Positions 1 to 12,134 of a stretch of 64,000 bases of DNA are shown here, piece by piece. A model generated the notes under the pieces. It saw nothing but the letters and a program-made list of their open reading frames with translations, was not told where the DNA came from and did not search any database. Each line of letters starts with the position of its first letter. Positions within the stretch are counted from its first letter, which is position 1. A program made the translations under genes and the position numbers. Source of the DNA: Acephala macrosclerotiorum (taxonomy: Eukaryota > Ascomycota > Leotiomycetes > Helotiales > Mollisiaceae); assembly GCA_014904845.1 (NCBI GenBank), contig MU119388.1, forward strand, positions 46,077 through 110,076, in the 5' to 3' direction.

Positions 1-834
1 ATCTGCCTATCGTAAGTGTTCGGTAACCCAACACTTGGCCGCTGGCAATTGAACCTGGTTTGGCTTGGCATTGAAACCGGGTTCGTTCGAGGTGAAATCT
101 GTGTAGATGAGCGATACTGCTTTCGCGCCGGGTTACCGTCTTGCCAACCGTCCTCATACTTGCGTTTCTTCAGTGTGCCATCATCCGGCTGCCACGGACT
201 CCAGTTGGAAGCCGAATGTGGAAGATGTGGCAACGGTGTGGTCGGTTCGTCCCACCAAGGTACTGGCACAGGGAAGGATGAGTATTGTGGAGATTGGTTG
301 GTGCAATATGCTGGATCAGGAGACCATGAAGCTTGTTGGAAAGGAGCAGTCATCGGGACTGCTGGTAAGGACCCTCGTCGAAGTCCCGTCTCCTTATCCC
401 CTATGTGACAAGACTCCAATCTCTGGACCACGCTGGTGCTCTTTCGGCGAGTTGAGCATTCTATGCCTTTGCTCTCTTCCTTTGGCATCTCTTTTGGAAA
501 GCTTTGGGTTTGTTGGTATTGTCCTAGAGGAGAGTGGGAGAATGTAAACCTGTGATAGAATAAGTATGAAGTTTCGCACTGACGAATCGCCCAACCTTTT
601 CCGTTTCTTCTTCCTTCGACGTGGTACTGAGAGGACTAACTGAACATCATCATCGATCAAATCAGGCTCGGCAACTCTTTTTTCATGTCGTTTGAAAGAT
701 TCCTGTCTTGTTTTCTCGGAAGAGTCCGTGGCATTCGCTGCAAGGTGGAATACTTGATCAGGGAATGGTTGTTGGCTAGGATGAGAGATGGTGTCTGCGG
801 CGCTCACAAGCTGGATGGAATCCGCTTGAGCCAT
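1..834 (-). CDS. Partial low-complexity hypothetical protein, runs off the left edge
   Basis: Two long open stretches on the minus strand read like one protein. The first starts at an ATG at 834 (MAQADSIQL...) and carries a basic cluster (RRRKKKRKR). The second is open from about 549 to base 1, contains P, S, Q and W rich text (for example FPVPVPWWDEP) and has no stop before the window edge. They are in different frames and can be joined by an intron of 46 bases at 595..550 (GTTGGG donor, CACAG acceptor); that intron is short and its donor is weak, so the junction is inferred. The second stretch also has its own ATG at 353. I recognise no domain; the composition suggests a largely disordered, perhaps nuclear, protein. 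The 3' end is missing. It is divergent from the CSN6 gene. Confidence 0.4.
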
Positions 835-1273
835 CAGATAAATAGACTTTTAGAGAGCCAAAAGAAAGGAAAGAAGAAGGTTGGAGACTATGATGGAGAT
901 ATAACACTTTGGCCAGGAGCACGGAGAGGAAGACTTCAAAGACAGCCATGATGCAGCGGCCCAAGCGCACTATAAAGACATGAAAGAGACAGGTAAACAT
1001 GGCCTTGCCAATGTCGTTGATACCGTACAATGCAGAAACACGTTGTCAATGCCAAGCATAGCCACCAAAGCTAATAGAGGTTGGTAAATCCACAAGGCTG
1101 AGACTTTAGTGTCGCGCTAGGATAATCGCGCTGTCACGTGGAGGCTAGGCTACTACTACCCCCACATTTTCGAGAGCTCAAGCTCTCGTCGTCAACTCAT
1201 GCCCGTCAACTACTCCCCAACTGTCTTTCATACGCGGGCAGCCTCTACGACAACCAAACCACATTCAGGAATC
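835..1273. promoter_or_regulatory. Divergent intergenic region with an E-box palindrome
   Basis: This gap separates the partial minus-strand gene from the plus-strand CSN6 gene, so it should hold both promoters. A CACGTG palindrome lies at 1135-1140. No other convincing signal or coding sequence is visible. Confidence 0.3.
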
Positions 1274-2597
1274 ATGGCGGTCGACACAGAGCACAACCCG
1301 TTGATCTCAACCCAGAAATCCTCTGATACCAGCCTCCAGGTTGCGCTTCATCCCCTTGTTCTTCTTACCATTTCAGACTACATCACAAGACATACGCTAC
1401 GTCAACAAACGGGTCCCATTGTAGGAGCACTGCTGGGTCAACAAAATGGCAGAGAGATTACGATCGAGCATGCTTTCGACTGTCTTCTCACTGAAGCTGA
1501 AGACGAGATCCTCCTCAATCAAGCCTGGTTCGAGGACCGCTTACAGCAGAGTTCGCACATCTTCTCAGATCCTACAATGAAACATGCTAACATAGGTTTT
1601 CTGCGCAGTGAAAGATGTTCATAAAGTGCCTGCTCTCGACCTTGTTGGCTGGTACACTATTCTACCCACCGCTGGACCACAGCTCGTACACCTCCCGATC
1701 CATCGACAAATCCTACATTACAACGAGTCTGCGATTCTATTGGGCTTCCATCCTACTGTCGTACTTGAGGGGTCTGTTGGTGGAAAACTCCCCCTTTCTA
1801 TTTATGAAAGTAACTACGAGGCCGAGGATAATGCTTCTGGTAGTGGTAGCGGTGGAGAGGATAAGGAGATGAAGGATGTCGAGTCACATTTGACACTCAA
1901 ATTTAGGGAGCTGCCATACAGTGTAGAGACAGGAGAGGCGGAAATGATTAGTGTTGACTTCGTGGCTCGTGGTGGAGGTAATGCAACAGCCGTTGACGGC
2001 ACCGCAAAGAAAGCAGCAACAAAAACCGAATCCGCAGAGTCAGCGGGCAAGGGAAAGACGCGTGCCAGCAAAAAGGCAGAGTCGAACGACTCTGAACCAT
2101 CAAAGACCCAGGATCAGCACATCCTCTCCCGCGAAGATGAAGAGCTGATTGCTTCACTTACAGCCAAGGCAAACGCTGTGAAGATGCTGCACTCACGGAT
2201 CAACCTTATTGCGCTCTATTTACAGAACCTGCCACCGTCTTACATATCGAGTACGGTCCCAGAAGGCGTCGAAGCGAACGACAAGAAATATACCCCGGTC
2301 AACCACTCCATCCTCCGATCGATTCAGGCCCTTCTTAGCCGGTTAAGCCTGTTGATCCCAGCAGATGCAGCTGCATTCGAGCAGGAGCTAATGTCGGAGA
2401 AGAATGATGTTAACCTTGTCACATTGTTGGGTACAATCACAGAGAGCATTAAGGACATCAGGGAGACTGGCAGAAAGTTCGCGATTGTGGACACACAGAA
2501 GTCTATGAAGACGAAGAATGATCGGTCTATGGGTGGATCTTCCTGGGGAGGCTCGTTCGGTGGTGGGGTAATGGGAGTGGGAGATCTTTTGACTTAA
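1274..2597 (+). CDS. csn6: COP9 signalosome subunit 6 (MPN-minus domain protein)
   Basis: Exons 1274..1550 and 1609..2597 are joined across a 58-base intron (GTTCGC donor, GCTAAC branch, GCGCAG acceptor), giving 421 residues. The start MAVDTEHNPL at 1274 is preferred over an in-frame upstream start at 1199 because its context (ATCATGGCG) is good. The MPN domain lies in about residues 20-150: it contains HPLVLLTISDYITRH, GALLGQQNGREI, and across the splice KDVHKVPALDLVGWYT, typical of CSN6. The JAMM metal-binding pattern is not visible, as expected for this non-catalytic partner of the CSN5 deneddylase. The COP9 complex removes Nedd8 from cullins in the nucleus. An acidic and Lys/Ser-rich stretch of about 80-100 residues (near residues 180-275) separates the MPN domain from the C-terminal helices and is probably disordered. 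Rpn8 or eIF3 subunits are the alternatives, but the sequence reads closer to CSN6. Confidence 0.88.
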
Positions 2598-2940
2598 GGA
2601 AAGTAAAGTTGCGAGAAGTCCTTGAGCGTATTCGAAGAGGATTCGAGGTCTTACAAGGGATCGATGTCCAAGGATCGCTGGGTCTTTGACTTGGAGAACC
2701 TGACAATTCGGTCATCGTAATGCATTTGAACGGCGCAGGGGTTATGGCTGATGATAAGACACGGCGTTTGCTAGCGACTTGAAGCATGGTTGCAGACATG
2801 AAATACCAATTAGATTCTGATCAGGCAATCTACCAGCCGCTCTTTGCAATTCTTTCTACCCGAAGCCCAAAAGGCTGCCCGCCCAAAAGGGAAAGAAAGA
2901 AGCCACCGTAACAGCCAGCGCTCAACCAGCTGAGACAAGT
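2598..2940. other. Convergent 3' intergenic region
   Basis: The CSN6 gene and the dehydrogenase gene end tail to tail here. I see only untranslated-type sequence and no further gene. Confidence 0.5.
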
Positions 2941-4461
2941 CTAAGCCTCGATGACTACCTTTATAATCAATTTTCCCGCATCGTCCATTGTTCGTCCTGC
3001 TAACTCAAATGCTTTTTTTGCTTGCTCGAGTCCTTTGAATTGATGTGTGATCATATCGTTCAAATCTGGCAATTTCATCGGTCCCTTCCCAGCTAGTAAT
3101 CTAATACCTGTTTGGTACGTGTTGGCATATCTGAAGATACCCAGAATATCGACTTCTCGCAAATGAGCAGCGGATAGGGGAACTGTTTGAATGGGCGTGC
3201 CTGACCGAGAATATCAAGTCAGTATTCATTACACTTCTTAACAAATTTGTAGACAAATGGGGGCATGTTCCCAAAGGAGCGAGACATGCATGAGTGTGCA
3301 TTCTGGAGAAGTTGGGGGCTTACCCATTCCAACCATGATCACCTTGCCACCTGGTTTTGTTGCATAAAGCGATGTTTGCATACACGCTTCCTTTCCAGTG
3401 CATTCGAAAGTCACATCTACCCCCTCGTATTCATCTTCCTCAAGAGCACCTATGTCTGGTCTTGCTACTGCAAGCACATCTGCAGCAACCGACTTCGCAC
3501 CTTCAAGACGATCGCTAATGCTGCTATAGCTTGTCAAAGGTGTCATGATGCCATCCAAACTAGCTGGCGTAGAAGTACCGGAGGTGCTGAGAGAGGAGGA
3601 CGAAGCGGAAGAATGGAAGGGCATGGGAACTACGTAGCCGTGTGTTGCAAAGCCTTTCGAGATGGCGTAGTTCACACGCCCCTCGTCAATGTCCATTATT
3701 GTGACAAAGGTACAGCCAGATTGCCGCGCCATTGCTGCGACCAGCAAACCAACTGTACCAGCTCCAATGACAAGTGCAGTCGATCCTGGGGTGGGAGCAG
3801 CTCTGTTCACAGAGTGTATGGCTACGGAGAGAGGTTCGAGAAGGGCGGCTGCGCCAAATGAGACATGGTCTGGAATCCTGGCAAAGTTGTTAGAGTTAGT
3901 CCTGAAATTTAATGCCAGTCTGCTCACTTGTGGCACCAGATTGCTGGGTGGTTTATTCTCTCTTGAAGAGTTCCCTGAAAGTGAGGGACACTTTTTGCGC
4001 TACTTCTGAATTTCATCTTTTTGCAAAGATTGTACCGCCCTTTTCTGCAGATTGTGCATTGGCCGCAAGGAATGCCAACTTCGAGAGCAACTCTGTCCCC
4101 GATGGCAAAGCCATTGACTTGTGGCCCAATTCCTACTACTACGCCGGAAGATTCATGTCCAAGAGACAGTGGCGCGCAAGCGCAGAGGTCGCCATTGGCA
4201 AACTTCTTGTAGTAGCTGACATCTGACCCACAAATGCCGGTTGCTTTGATCTGAATCTGGAGTTCCCCAAGTTCGGGTTCTGCGATACTTCTGTACTCCT
4301 AGACGCGGAAAGGTTAGGGGTGTATATGCACGTGGAAGAAGCAGGGATCTTACCAGCTTTAACTCCAGAGCCGAATGTAAGACAGAGGCGAGCACATGTG
4401 TTTTTGAAGGAGAGCTGTTGAATGATGTCAATGGACTTTCGTCCATGGCAGATGGAGCCAT
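2941..4461 (-). CDS. Zinc-dependent medium-chain dehydrogenase, sorbitol/xylitol/arabinitol type
   Basis: Four exons (4461..4354, 4298..3928, 3877..3324, 3200..2941) give 430 residues; introns of 55, 50 and 123 bases have GTAAGA, GTGAGC and GTAAGC donors. It is a GroES-fold plus Rossmann-fold alcohol dehydrogenase. Catalytic zinc ligands are suggested by the Cys of TGICGSD and the His-Glu of LGHESSG; the structural zinc site is the four-Cys loop CGQCTICRKGRYNLC; the NAD-binding glycine motif is GAGTVG. This pattern fits polyol dehydrogenases (sorbitol, xylitol or L-arabinitol to the ketose) in the cytosol; the exact substrate cannot be read. The Rossmann part carries a Ser/Thr/Pro-rich insert of roughly 50 residues after FATHGYVVPM, making the protein longer than the usual 350-380. 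An in-frame upstream ATG at 4503 would add 14 residues but MAPSAMDE is the more likely start. Confidence 0.85.
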
Positions 4462-5592
4462 TATAGAGCGTGCTTTAGTCACAAAAAGTATAAGGGCAAG
4501 CAAAAGGAAGCAACAAGTGATTTTTGGATGGGGGGCATCACGGAAGGCGTGGGGGCGTCAGTCATATTTAAGTAAGCCATATGAAAGATTCTTTCGCCAG
4601 TAAGGAGCCGTTCTCTAATCTCTATGATAGAAAAGCGTTGATAATCACAGCATTTGATACATCCATGGCACGCCGTTCCTCGCAAAAATTATTTACCCTT
4701 GCTCAGGTGTCGTTAGCTTGCAGGTTGACGCAGACAAGGGTATCCTCGTGCGTGCAAGACTGCGCAGTACCTTTTATCGGACCTATTAACGAGGACATGG
4801 GATTATAAAATGATGAAATCGACTCCCTCTCTTCGATAAGGTTGTCGACTTTGCCCAACGTGGGGTTTCCTTAACCAGAGAATGGGACAGGGGAAAGGGG
4901 AAAGGCAAATCTTTAGAGTTGCCAGACGTCGAGTGAGTTTCACGTCTTAAGCCTAAAGGTTGACTTTACCGCTGTGCACATTCTCTGGGGTCCAGGTCTT
5001 GGACAAAGCGCCCCAGTCTGGGGACTAGCTCTCCACGGATTATTACACGCCGGAGCGGGCTCGAACATCGAACGTTAAGATAATCTCCATCCTCTCCATC
5101 CCATCCATACCTCCTCGTACGTCTGGCACCACTGAAGCGCACTTTTTGATAGACGGCAAAGGATCAAGAGCAGATCTGGTGGAGGCAGCGGGCGTGAACA
5201 CAAGGTTCTTATCATTCATTATGTGTTGTCGTACGACACCGACACTGCAAGCACGAGTCGAGTTAATTATATTAGGGCGTCCATACGTGCTCTCCATCGA
5301 TACCCACACAAGTGAGTCTTTGGTGCATATGTGGTATGAGTTGGTCGTAGATCCCGAACCTCAGGGGCTAAGCCAAGGTAAATAATACCAAGCTACCAAG
5401 GTACTTCCGAATCGCTCTTTTTGAGCCGTGAAGGGGGCGAAAATCGGAGAGAGCTCTCCGCTAGTGATGTAAAGTGATACTCCACGGCTAGGTTACTTCC
5501 AGTGACAATTGCGAGAGTGCTTCTTGGGAATCTGCAGTTTTGTGCTCTTGGACAAGAAGCGGATGATGGCCCGTTTAGTGGACGCGCCCTAA
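4462..5592. other. Intergenic region without a recognised gene
   Basis: The first part should hold the dehydrogenase promoter. Short open frames occur on both strands but none shows motifs or splice partners. The region ends at the left target-site copy of a small transposon. Confidence 0.4.
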
Positions 5593-5865
5593 CGAGCCTG
5601 GGATCAAAAGTCTGTGTTTTATAGGGCTTCTCGCTAATAAATGAACGCTAAAACTAAATTTCGATTTTTAACTACGAAGTTAAATTAACTCGGATTTGCT
5701 TTATAAACTCACTATAGCTTCTTATAAGTATCACATTATAAGATTAAATGATTCTGATTTGTGCAGACTTTATAGTTTTAAAATGAAATCGTCGATTTTG
5801 GTTTTTGTCGCTTAAAAGTGCCTTAAAAAATGCCTGGAAAACACAGACTTATGATCCCAGGCTCG
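5593..5865. mobile_element. MITE with 28-bp-class terminal inverted repeats and TAA target duplication
   Basis: The left end (5593-5620) begins CGAGCCTGGGATCA and continues AAGTCTGTGTTTT. The right end (5838-5865) is its reverse complement apart from one internal mismatch. The element is 273 bases, has no coding capacity and an AT-rich interior. It is flanked by TAA at 5590-5592 and TAA at 5866-5868, which fits a 3-base target duplication of the TWA type used by PIF/Harbinger-like transposases. A Tc1/mariner origin with a TA duplication is the alternative. It would have been moved by a transposase encoded elsewhere. Confidence 0.8.
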
Positions 5866-6317
5866 TAAGTTCTGCACATCAACTTTGATCCGACTGGCGG
5901 GCTTGTCAGCATTCTATCTCATGTCGAAGATCGCAGCCGTTCTCCTGGGATAACGACTGATTATTTCAATGCGACAACTTTCGGCGTTGCTCACCGCTGA
6001 GGATCAGCATGTGAAGAAATTAAGAGAAAGCATATGACAGTGGGTATAGGCAATATCAATTATTGAAACATATATACGAATGTCCTAAGAGTTCTAGGGC
6101 ATTGAAAGGCGGGCTATGAGACGTCATTAATACACACTTTGCACATCCTCTCTCCGTTTGTTGATCTCGATGAACCCAGATGCTGTGATTCACAAATTGT
6201 ATGTACTATCGATGTTACAGAGGAGTAAGTGGCGGCGGTTATTCTGCCCTGCCATTCCAGAATACCGGATTGTTTCCGGAATCAGGTAGCGGAGGAGGCC
6301 AACCAGATGACAGCATC
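5866..6317. other. Intergenic region after the MITE
   Basis: This is the 3' flank of the VPS17 gene. I see no gene, RNA or repeat here. Confidence 0.4.
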
Positions 6318-8268
6318 CTAGAAACTCGAAGTTGCGAGCCTTGCAGCGGCATTTCGCGCGTCAACCTTGTCCTCGTCATCCTCTTGAACACCCTTAAGAC
6401 CACCAGCAGAAGCTCCTGACAGCGCCCTCGCACGACCAGACCCTTGCTCCTCTTCACCATTTTCTTCTGGTACTTTAGACATGAAGCTACCAGAAATACT
6501 CCTGTTCAGTCCATCAGGTCGTCGAGGTACACCGCTCCATGCATCACCGTGCACAGTCTGACTCGCCGCTAAGCTTGCTCGCCTTGCTGCCGGATGCGCC
6601 TCACGACCTAGTCGACTAAGCCCACCGGAAGAATCGATTGCCCGGATGTCGGGCCTGATGCTTTCAAGAGTTGCAAGAGTACGACGCTCTGCCTCAATCT
6701 CGCGAATCACGTATTCCCGGATGCTGAGTCGCAAGTCGGCCGCAGTACGTGCAAACCAGCGTCGCTGCTCTTGCAAAAGATTCGCCGTCACTCGTTGGGT
6801 TTTCCCCAGCAAGTAGAGCTCGTTGCTTCGTGCCTCGTCTAATGCCGAAATGGCTTCATCGACCTTCTCACGTCGCACAGAGGAGCTGGCTTTCAACCTA
6901 TCTGCCGCGTTCAACTTGCTTCGTGTCAATTGCTGGGCTTGGACTAGCTCGCGCAAAAGGATGTGCCGATTGGTGAGAGTCTCCTTCACAATGAAAGCGT
7001 CTTGGGAGTGGTACTGCAGGGGATCTCCAATTGTTGTGGCCTCAGCAGTCCCTTGAGCGGCATGGAAGTCTCCAGTGGTTTGAATAATCTTACCAAGCTT
7101 ACGATAAGCATTCCCGAGTCCGCTGTGCGGTTCCTGCACGCTCATGGCCCCTAGCTTGACGCCAAAATCGGACTCTGCAAGCCCAAGCCCTACTGAGAAT
7201 CAGAACAATTCTGCTTCATTTCGGAATGACTTACCTTTTCTGGCTTTTACCAGCTTATCTACCTTGTGCCCTGCATCCATTGTCCCAAGGTAGAAGAGCT
7301 TCACAATTGGCCGTGCATCTTGCAATTCAGGTGTATCATCCGGTGGAGGTGCGAATTGTTTGATGACTCTTCTGCGCACGCCAGTCGCTGGTTGTTTCCT
7401 CTTCAACATTGGACTATAGCCAAAGTCACTTTCAACGAACAGAACCATTTCATCATCTCTCATCAATACTTCGTTTGCGCAAACATAATTGAGCCATCTC
7501 TGGAGTCCTGCTTTGACTCTTACTTCGTCTTCGTCGGTTCCAGCACCAGCAGAAGTCAACGCCGGAGGAACGGCAGGAACAATAGCTTCGGGGTTCGAGG
7601 ATATAAGGTGGTCTGCGAGCTTCAAGAATTCGGAATGGGTTCGGCGCACATCGCGAAACTGGGTGGTTCGAAATTTGGGGAGGTTGGTCTGGCAAGTCAG
7701 CAATTGTCCATATTGTAAACATGTACAGGTAGTTATAACGAATCCCATTGCATACATGAACATCAAATCTCAAAATAGGGTCTTTGCGACCCGTCCGCTC
7801 AAGGCCGGTGATCTTTGCTTGTAGCTTGTACTGAGGAGCCTGAGGCTGTTGAGGATGCTGAGCTTGTCTTGCACCTGGATGATACCTCGCAGGTTCCGTT
7901 CTATGTGACTGAGTTTGATGCTGCTGCTCGGCAGGTGCTTGTTCTTGCTGGCCTAGAAATGGCTGCTGTTCAGGTTGGCTTCGGACTGAATCTGCAGTAT
8001 CTGGTCTGCGGCCATCACTTTCTGCCACCGATTCTGTTCCGGCGCTGCTCTCGGGTCTTTGATAGCTTCCATCTCCTAATGTATCATCTCCAGAAAACCC
8101 TGTATGTCCCGAATTGCTCGTACTGTATGGTGTTGGCGACGCCGGAACCTCGCCAGAGGTTGGGAAAGAGCTCGGTCTAGCATGCTGAGGGCTTGCGACT
8201 GGTGAGGAACCCCACGGAGAAGCTCCAGCTGGGTTATCAGCATCGTGTATCGACGAGGAATAATCCAT
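6318..8268 (-). CDS. vps17: Vacuolar sorting protein 17, retromer SNX-BAR subunit
   Basis: Exons 8268..7756, 7688..7235 and 7192..6318 give 613 residues. The N-terminal ~140 residues are Ser/Pro/Gln-rich. A PX domain follows (about 145-265: LQAKITGLERTGRKD, then after a 67-base intron FRTTQFRDVRRTHSEF and LQRWLNYVCANEVL), and the C-terminal half is helical with QEPHSGLGNAYRKLGKI and LSIREYVIREIEAERR, the BAR part of fungal Vps17. Vps17 pairs with Vps5 on endosomes to form the membrane-bending half of retromer. The second intron (7234..7193) is only 42 bases; an alternative acceptor 18 bases downstream (intron 7234..7175) keeps the frame and drops six residues. The gene is divergent from MEF2 with 338 bases between starts. 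Confidence 0.88.
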
Positions 8269-8606
8269 GATATCTGCGATCGATTTGAGACCGATTGTGG
8301 AGATAGGTGGTTGAATGCTCTGCGCGTGCTCGATACTATGACGTCGAAGAGCGGTTCAAAGCGCTCGGTGTCACCCAAATAAGAGAGCGCATGTGCAATC
8401 TTGCGTCAGGACAGCCTTGGGTTGAAGCGTTGATGATGTGAAAGCAATCAATGGTAGTGAATTGGATCATCAACACATTGTCCGCCTTGGAGTTCCGCAG
8501 GCACCGATTTGGTAGCGCCAGCCAAAATAAAATAGACGCTAAGCGAGAGCCTCAGTTGATCATGAACTTTTTCACCATCACCATACATCAACAACAACTT
8601 TAGGTG
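8269..8606. promoter_or_regulatory. Shared divergent promoter of VPS17 and MEF2
   Basis: The two start codons face away from each other across 338 bases, so both promoters must lie here. No TATA box or known operator stands out. Confidence 0.45.
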
Positions 8607-11376
8607 ATGAGTCTCTTGACCTCTAGAAGAGGATGTCTATTTTGGCATCAAAATCTTCGGCGGTCTCTATGTCTCAATAATCCAAAAGAATACTTGTTGC
8701 GTCCTAATGCTTTATACCTTTACTCTACCTCTCACCACCCTCCTGATCACCACCATGACCCGAGTATCAAGCGGACCAGGAACATTGGGATCATTGCACA
8801 TATCGATGCTGTAAGACGCTCTATTCATTTCAATTGATCATTCGGTTTACAACTAGCTAGGGTAAGACTACAACCACAGAGCGTATGCTCTATTATAGCG
8901 GCTTCACCCGTCGAATAGGAGGTATGTACCACTTCGAATCACGTGGCCGATTCCTTCTCAGAATCGTTGGATGACCATGATCTTTCTTTTGTCCATGAAA
9001 TCAAAAGCAATATAGTACTAGTCTAACTCACTTATAGATGTCGATGATGGCTCCACGGTGACAGATTTTCTCCCAGCTGAAAGAGCAAGAGGAATCACCA
9101 TACAGTCGGCAGCCGTCACATTCCATTGGCCTCCACATCACGATGGCCATATGTCTGGTTCCGAAGGCCCAAGATCCCATAAATCACATACAATCAACTT
9201 GATAGATACGCCCGGTCATGCGGACTTTACATTTGAAGTTCTTCGGTCCTTGAGAATCCTTGATGGCGCAGTGTGCATTCTCGACGGTGTTGCAGGTGTT
9301 GAGGCTCAAACCGAGAAGGTATGGGCTCAAGCAAACAACTATAGCATTCCAAGAATCGTCTTCGTCAACAAGCTCGATCGGGATGGGGCGGCTTTTGAAA
9401 GGACTGTCAAAGAAGTTGGATCAAGATTACGAGGTTGGCCTGCTGTCTGCCAAATTCCTTGGTGGGAAGGGGGAAAAGGACGGTTTAGCGGCGTCGGAGA
9501 TGCTATCAACCTCTGCGCTCTCAGGTGGCAGGATGGTGGTGATGGCAAGACCATTGAGAGCTTCAGCATGGAGCTACTTGCCCAACAGGAACCCGAGTTC
9601 CAATCTGAGCTACTCAAGGCACGTACAGCGCTTGTAGAAGCTCTATGTGAGTACGATGAGAAACTACTCGAGACTTGGTTGGAGTGCAACGATGACGCCC
9701 TAGCTGTTCCTGCACAAGCTATCAAGGACAGCTTAAGGCGCTGTATTCTCGATGGCTCTGGGAAACTCATTCCTATCTTTGCAGGAGCTAGCTTCCGGAA
9801 TATTGGGGTCCAACCTCTTCTTGATGCTGTCGATGACCTTCTGCCGGATCCCACAGAGAGGCCGGATCCTGAAATAAGCATAGGTTCGCAGAAGGCTGGA
9901 TTGTCTGACCTCCTGAGTGGCAAATTATCTCTTGCAGTAAGTGCTGGCAAGCACCTAACTAAGAAAACGACATCGCCAACTGCTTTGGTAGCTCAAATTG
10001 AGGCTTGCGCACTTGCCTTCAAAGTTGTGAATGACGCGCGCCGTGGGGTTCTTGTCTACATAAGAGTCTATTCTGGATCAGTGAAGCGCAATGCTGCATT
10101 GTGGAACACCAATCTACATGTCACGGAAAGAGCGCAGAGACTCCTTCAGATGCAAGCCTCGGACGCGGTGGAGATACCACATATCTCAGCAGGCCAAATC
10201 GGAGTTATAGCAGGGCTGAAACATGCACGCACAGGCGATACATTAATATCATATCCTGGCCAACATGCGAAGACAGGACCACCTGCACCGTTGAACACAC
10301 TACAGCTACGGCCTATCGACGTTCCTCCACCAGTATTTTTCGCGGCCATCGAACCGCACAGTCTCAGTGAGGAGAAGCATGTGGCTGAAATCCTCGGTCT
10401 GTTGTTGAGAGAAGATCCAAGCTTACATGTGAACGTCGATGAGGAGTCGGGCCAGATGCTACTCAGTGGTATGGGAGAACTACATCTCGAGATTGCTCGT
10501 GATCGCCTCGTCAACGACTTCAAAGCCAAAGCCACAATGGGCAACATCGAGATCAGCTACCGTGAATGTGTACTTGCAGCCACCGGTTCGCATCGATTTC
10601 TCTTCGACCGTGAGGTAGCAGGCAAGAAAGGAAAGGCTGGCTGCGAAGCAAGCATCTCACCACGTGAGCAAACCGCTGTTGAGCAAGACTTCACAGTCCA
10701 TCGCGATGGTAACACAATCAGCATCCATATCCCGGCGTCATCTTATGACCAGAACGGAGAGCCTTCGTTGCCTCCAGACCTGCCTCAAGCTGTTGTTCAC
10801 GAAGCCCTCATAAATGGCGCCGCCGCAGCTCTAGCGCGTGGCCCCCGTCGCGCCTTCCCTCTACATGCCAGCCATGTCTTGTTGAAGTTCAACCCAGCAA
10901 TGGATATCTTCGGCTCCGATACCTCACCAGCAGCACTCGCTTCAGCTGCGCGAATAGCCGTACAAGCAGCGCTCAAAGAAGCATTCTCAGACGATAGCAT
11001 CGGTCTCATGGAACCCGTCATGAACGTAGTGATCAGCTGCGATGAAGCCTCACTAGGAGCTATTGTGCACGATATCTCTTCTGCTCGAGGCGGACACGTT
11101 TTATCCCTCGGCATAGAGGGAAACGACGAGCCCGAATCTGGTTTATCAGTTATTGACATGAAGAGAATTTATGCACCGCAAGATCCTTATGCTTCATCCA
11201 CTAGTGGCGATACTTCTGGACCTGGACAACAGAGACAAGTCACGGCAACGGTGCCGTTGAAGGAAATGGTTGGGTATTTGAAGCATCTTAGGAGTCTGAC
11301 TGGTGGTAGAGGAACATTTGTTATGAGCGTTGATAAGTTCGAGCGCTTGTCTGGGCCGAGAGAAAAGGCTGTGTAA
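8607..11376 (+). CDS. mef2: Mitochondrial elongation factor G2 / ribosome-releasing factor 2
   Basis: Exons 8607..8810, 8861..8921 and 9038..11376 give 867 residues; introns of 50 and 116 bases have GTAAGA and GTATGT donors. The basic N-terminus ([13 protein letters not shown]...) looks like a mitochondrial targeting peptide. GTPase motifs are complete: P-loop AHIDAGKTTTTE built across intron 1, switch [18 protein letters not shown], and NKLD. Later domains include [10 protein letters not shown] and the C-terminal [21 protein letters not shown] typical of EF-G domains IV and V. With RRF, the factor splits mitochondrial ribosomes after termination. The alternative is EF-G1 (MEF1), but the long, poorly conserved middle segment and the sequence flavour fit MEF2/GFM2. 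Confidence 0.87.
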
Positions 11377-12134
11377 GATTATGTGTCCCCAAAATATCAT
11401 TGTACAACACAAACACCAAATATGAGATGACTGAAGCAGGTGATGTCCGGTACCCTAGATTGGTCACTTTCCTTTCCACCAGGGCGCCCCTCCTGTTCCA
11501 AATCCATGACTAGCTGAACTCTCCCACAGGACATCCGTATTCATTTAATTGGGCATTTTTTGGACAGATTCTCCGTGAACTCGAGGCTCTATGGATGGTA
11601 ACGCAATCCAAGACGCATGAGAAGGTTCGCACTAGCCCCTTTAAACTCTGGCTGGTCTGCCAGGGTTTCCAAGTTCTGCTACGTTGCCTCTCACAGAAGT
11701 AAGTTTTTGCCGTTTTCTTCTTCTTTTCCTTGAATACTCTTATAAAAGCTGGTCTGTTGTGTCTTTTCGATTCCCCCTTCCCAATTATTTTGGCGATTTC
11801 GGGGCAGCCAATGAGTCTTCAAACGCGTGGTACCGAGCCTTGGACTGTCCCAAACCTGAAGGAACGCGATTACCAGCTTGGAATATCCAAGAAATAAAAT
11901 TTGTTTCATTTCACAAGAACTCCAGTTCATTCAAGAAGTCTTGGGTTCTGCTGTCAAAATCTTCTACTGGTCACGATTCCTTCGTTCCGTAGCAGCTTTG
12001 ATAGATGCAAGCTGAAGAGAACGCTGGGATAAACATACCTGAGAATGTCATCAACAGTCGCTGAAACTTTCTCATAGTCCCACCCCATCATTGAAGCGAA
12101 GTCTACGCTCACCGCGAACCCGATAAGACCGCCA
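11377..12134. other. Intergenic region, convergent 3' ends
   Basis: MEF2 and the small minus-strand gene end toward each other. One open frame of about 100 codons at 11684-11992 shows no motif and is treated as chance. Confidence 0.4.
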
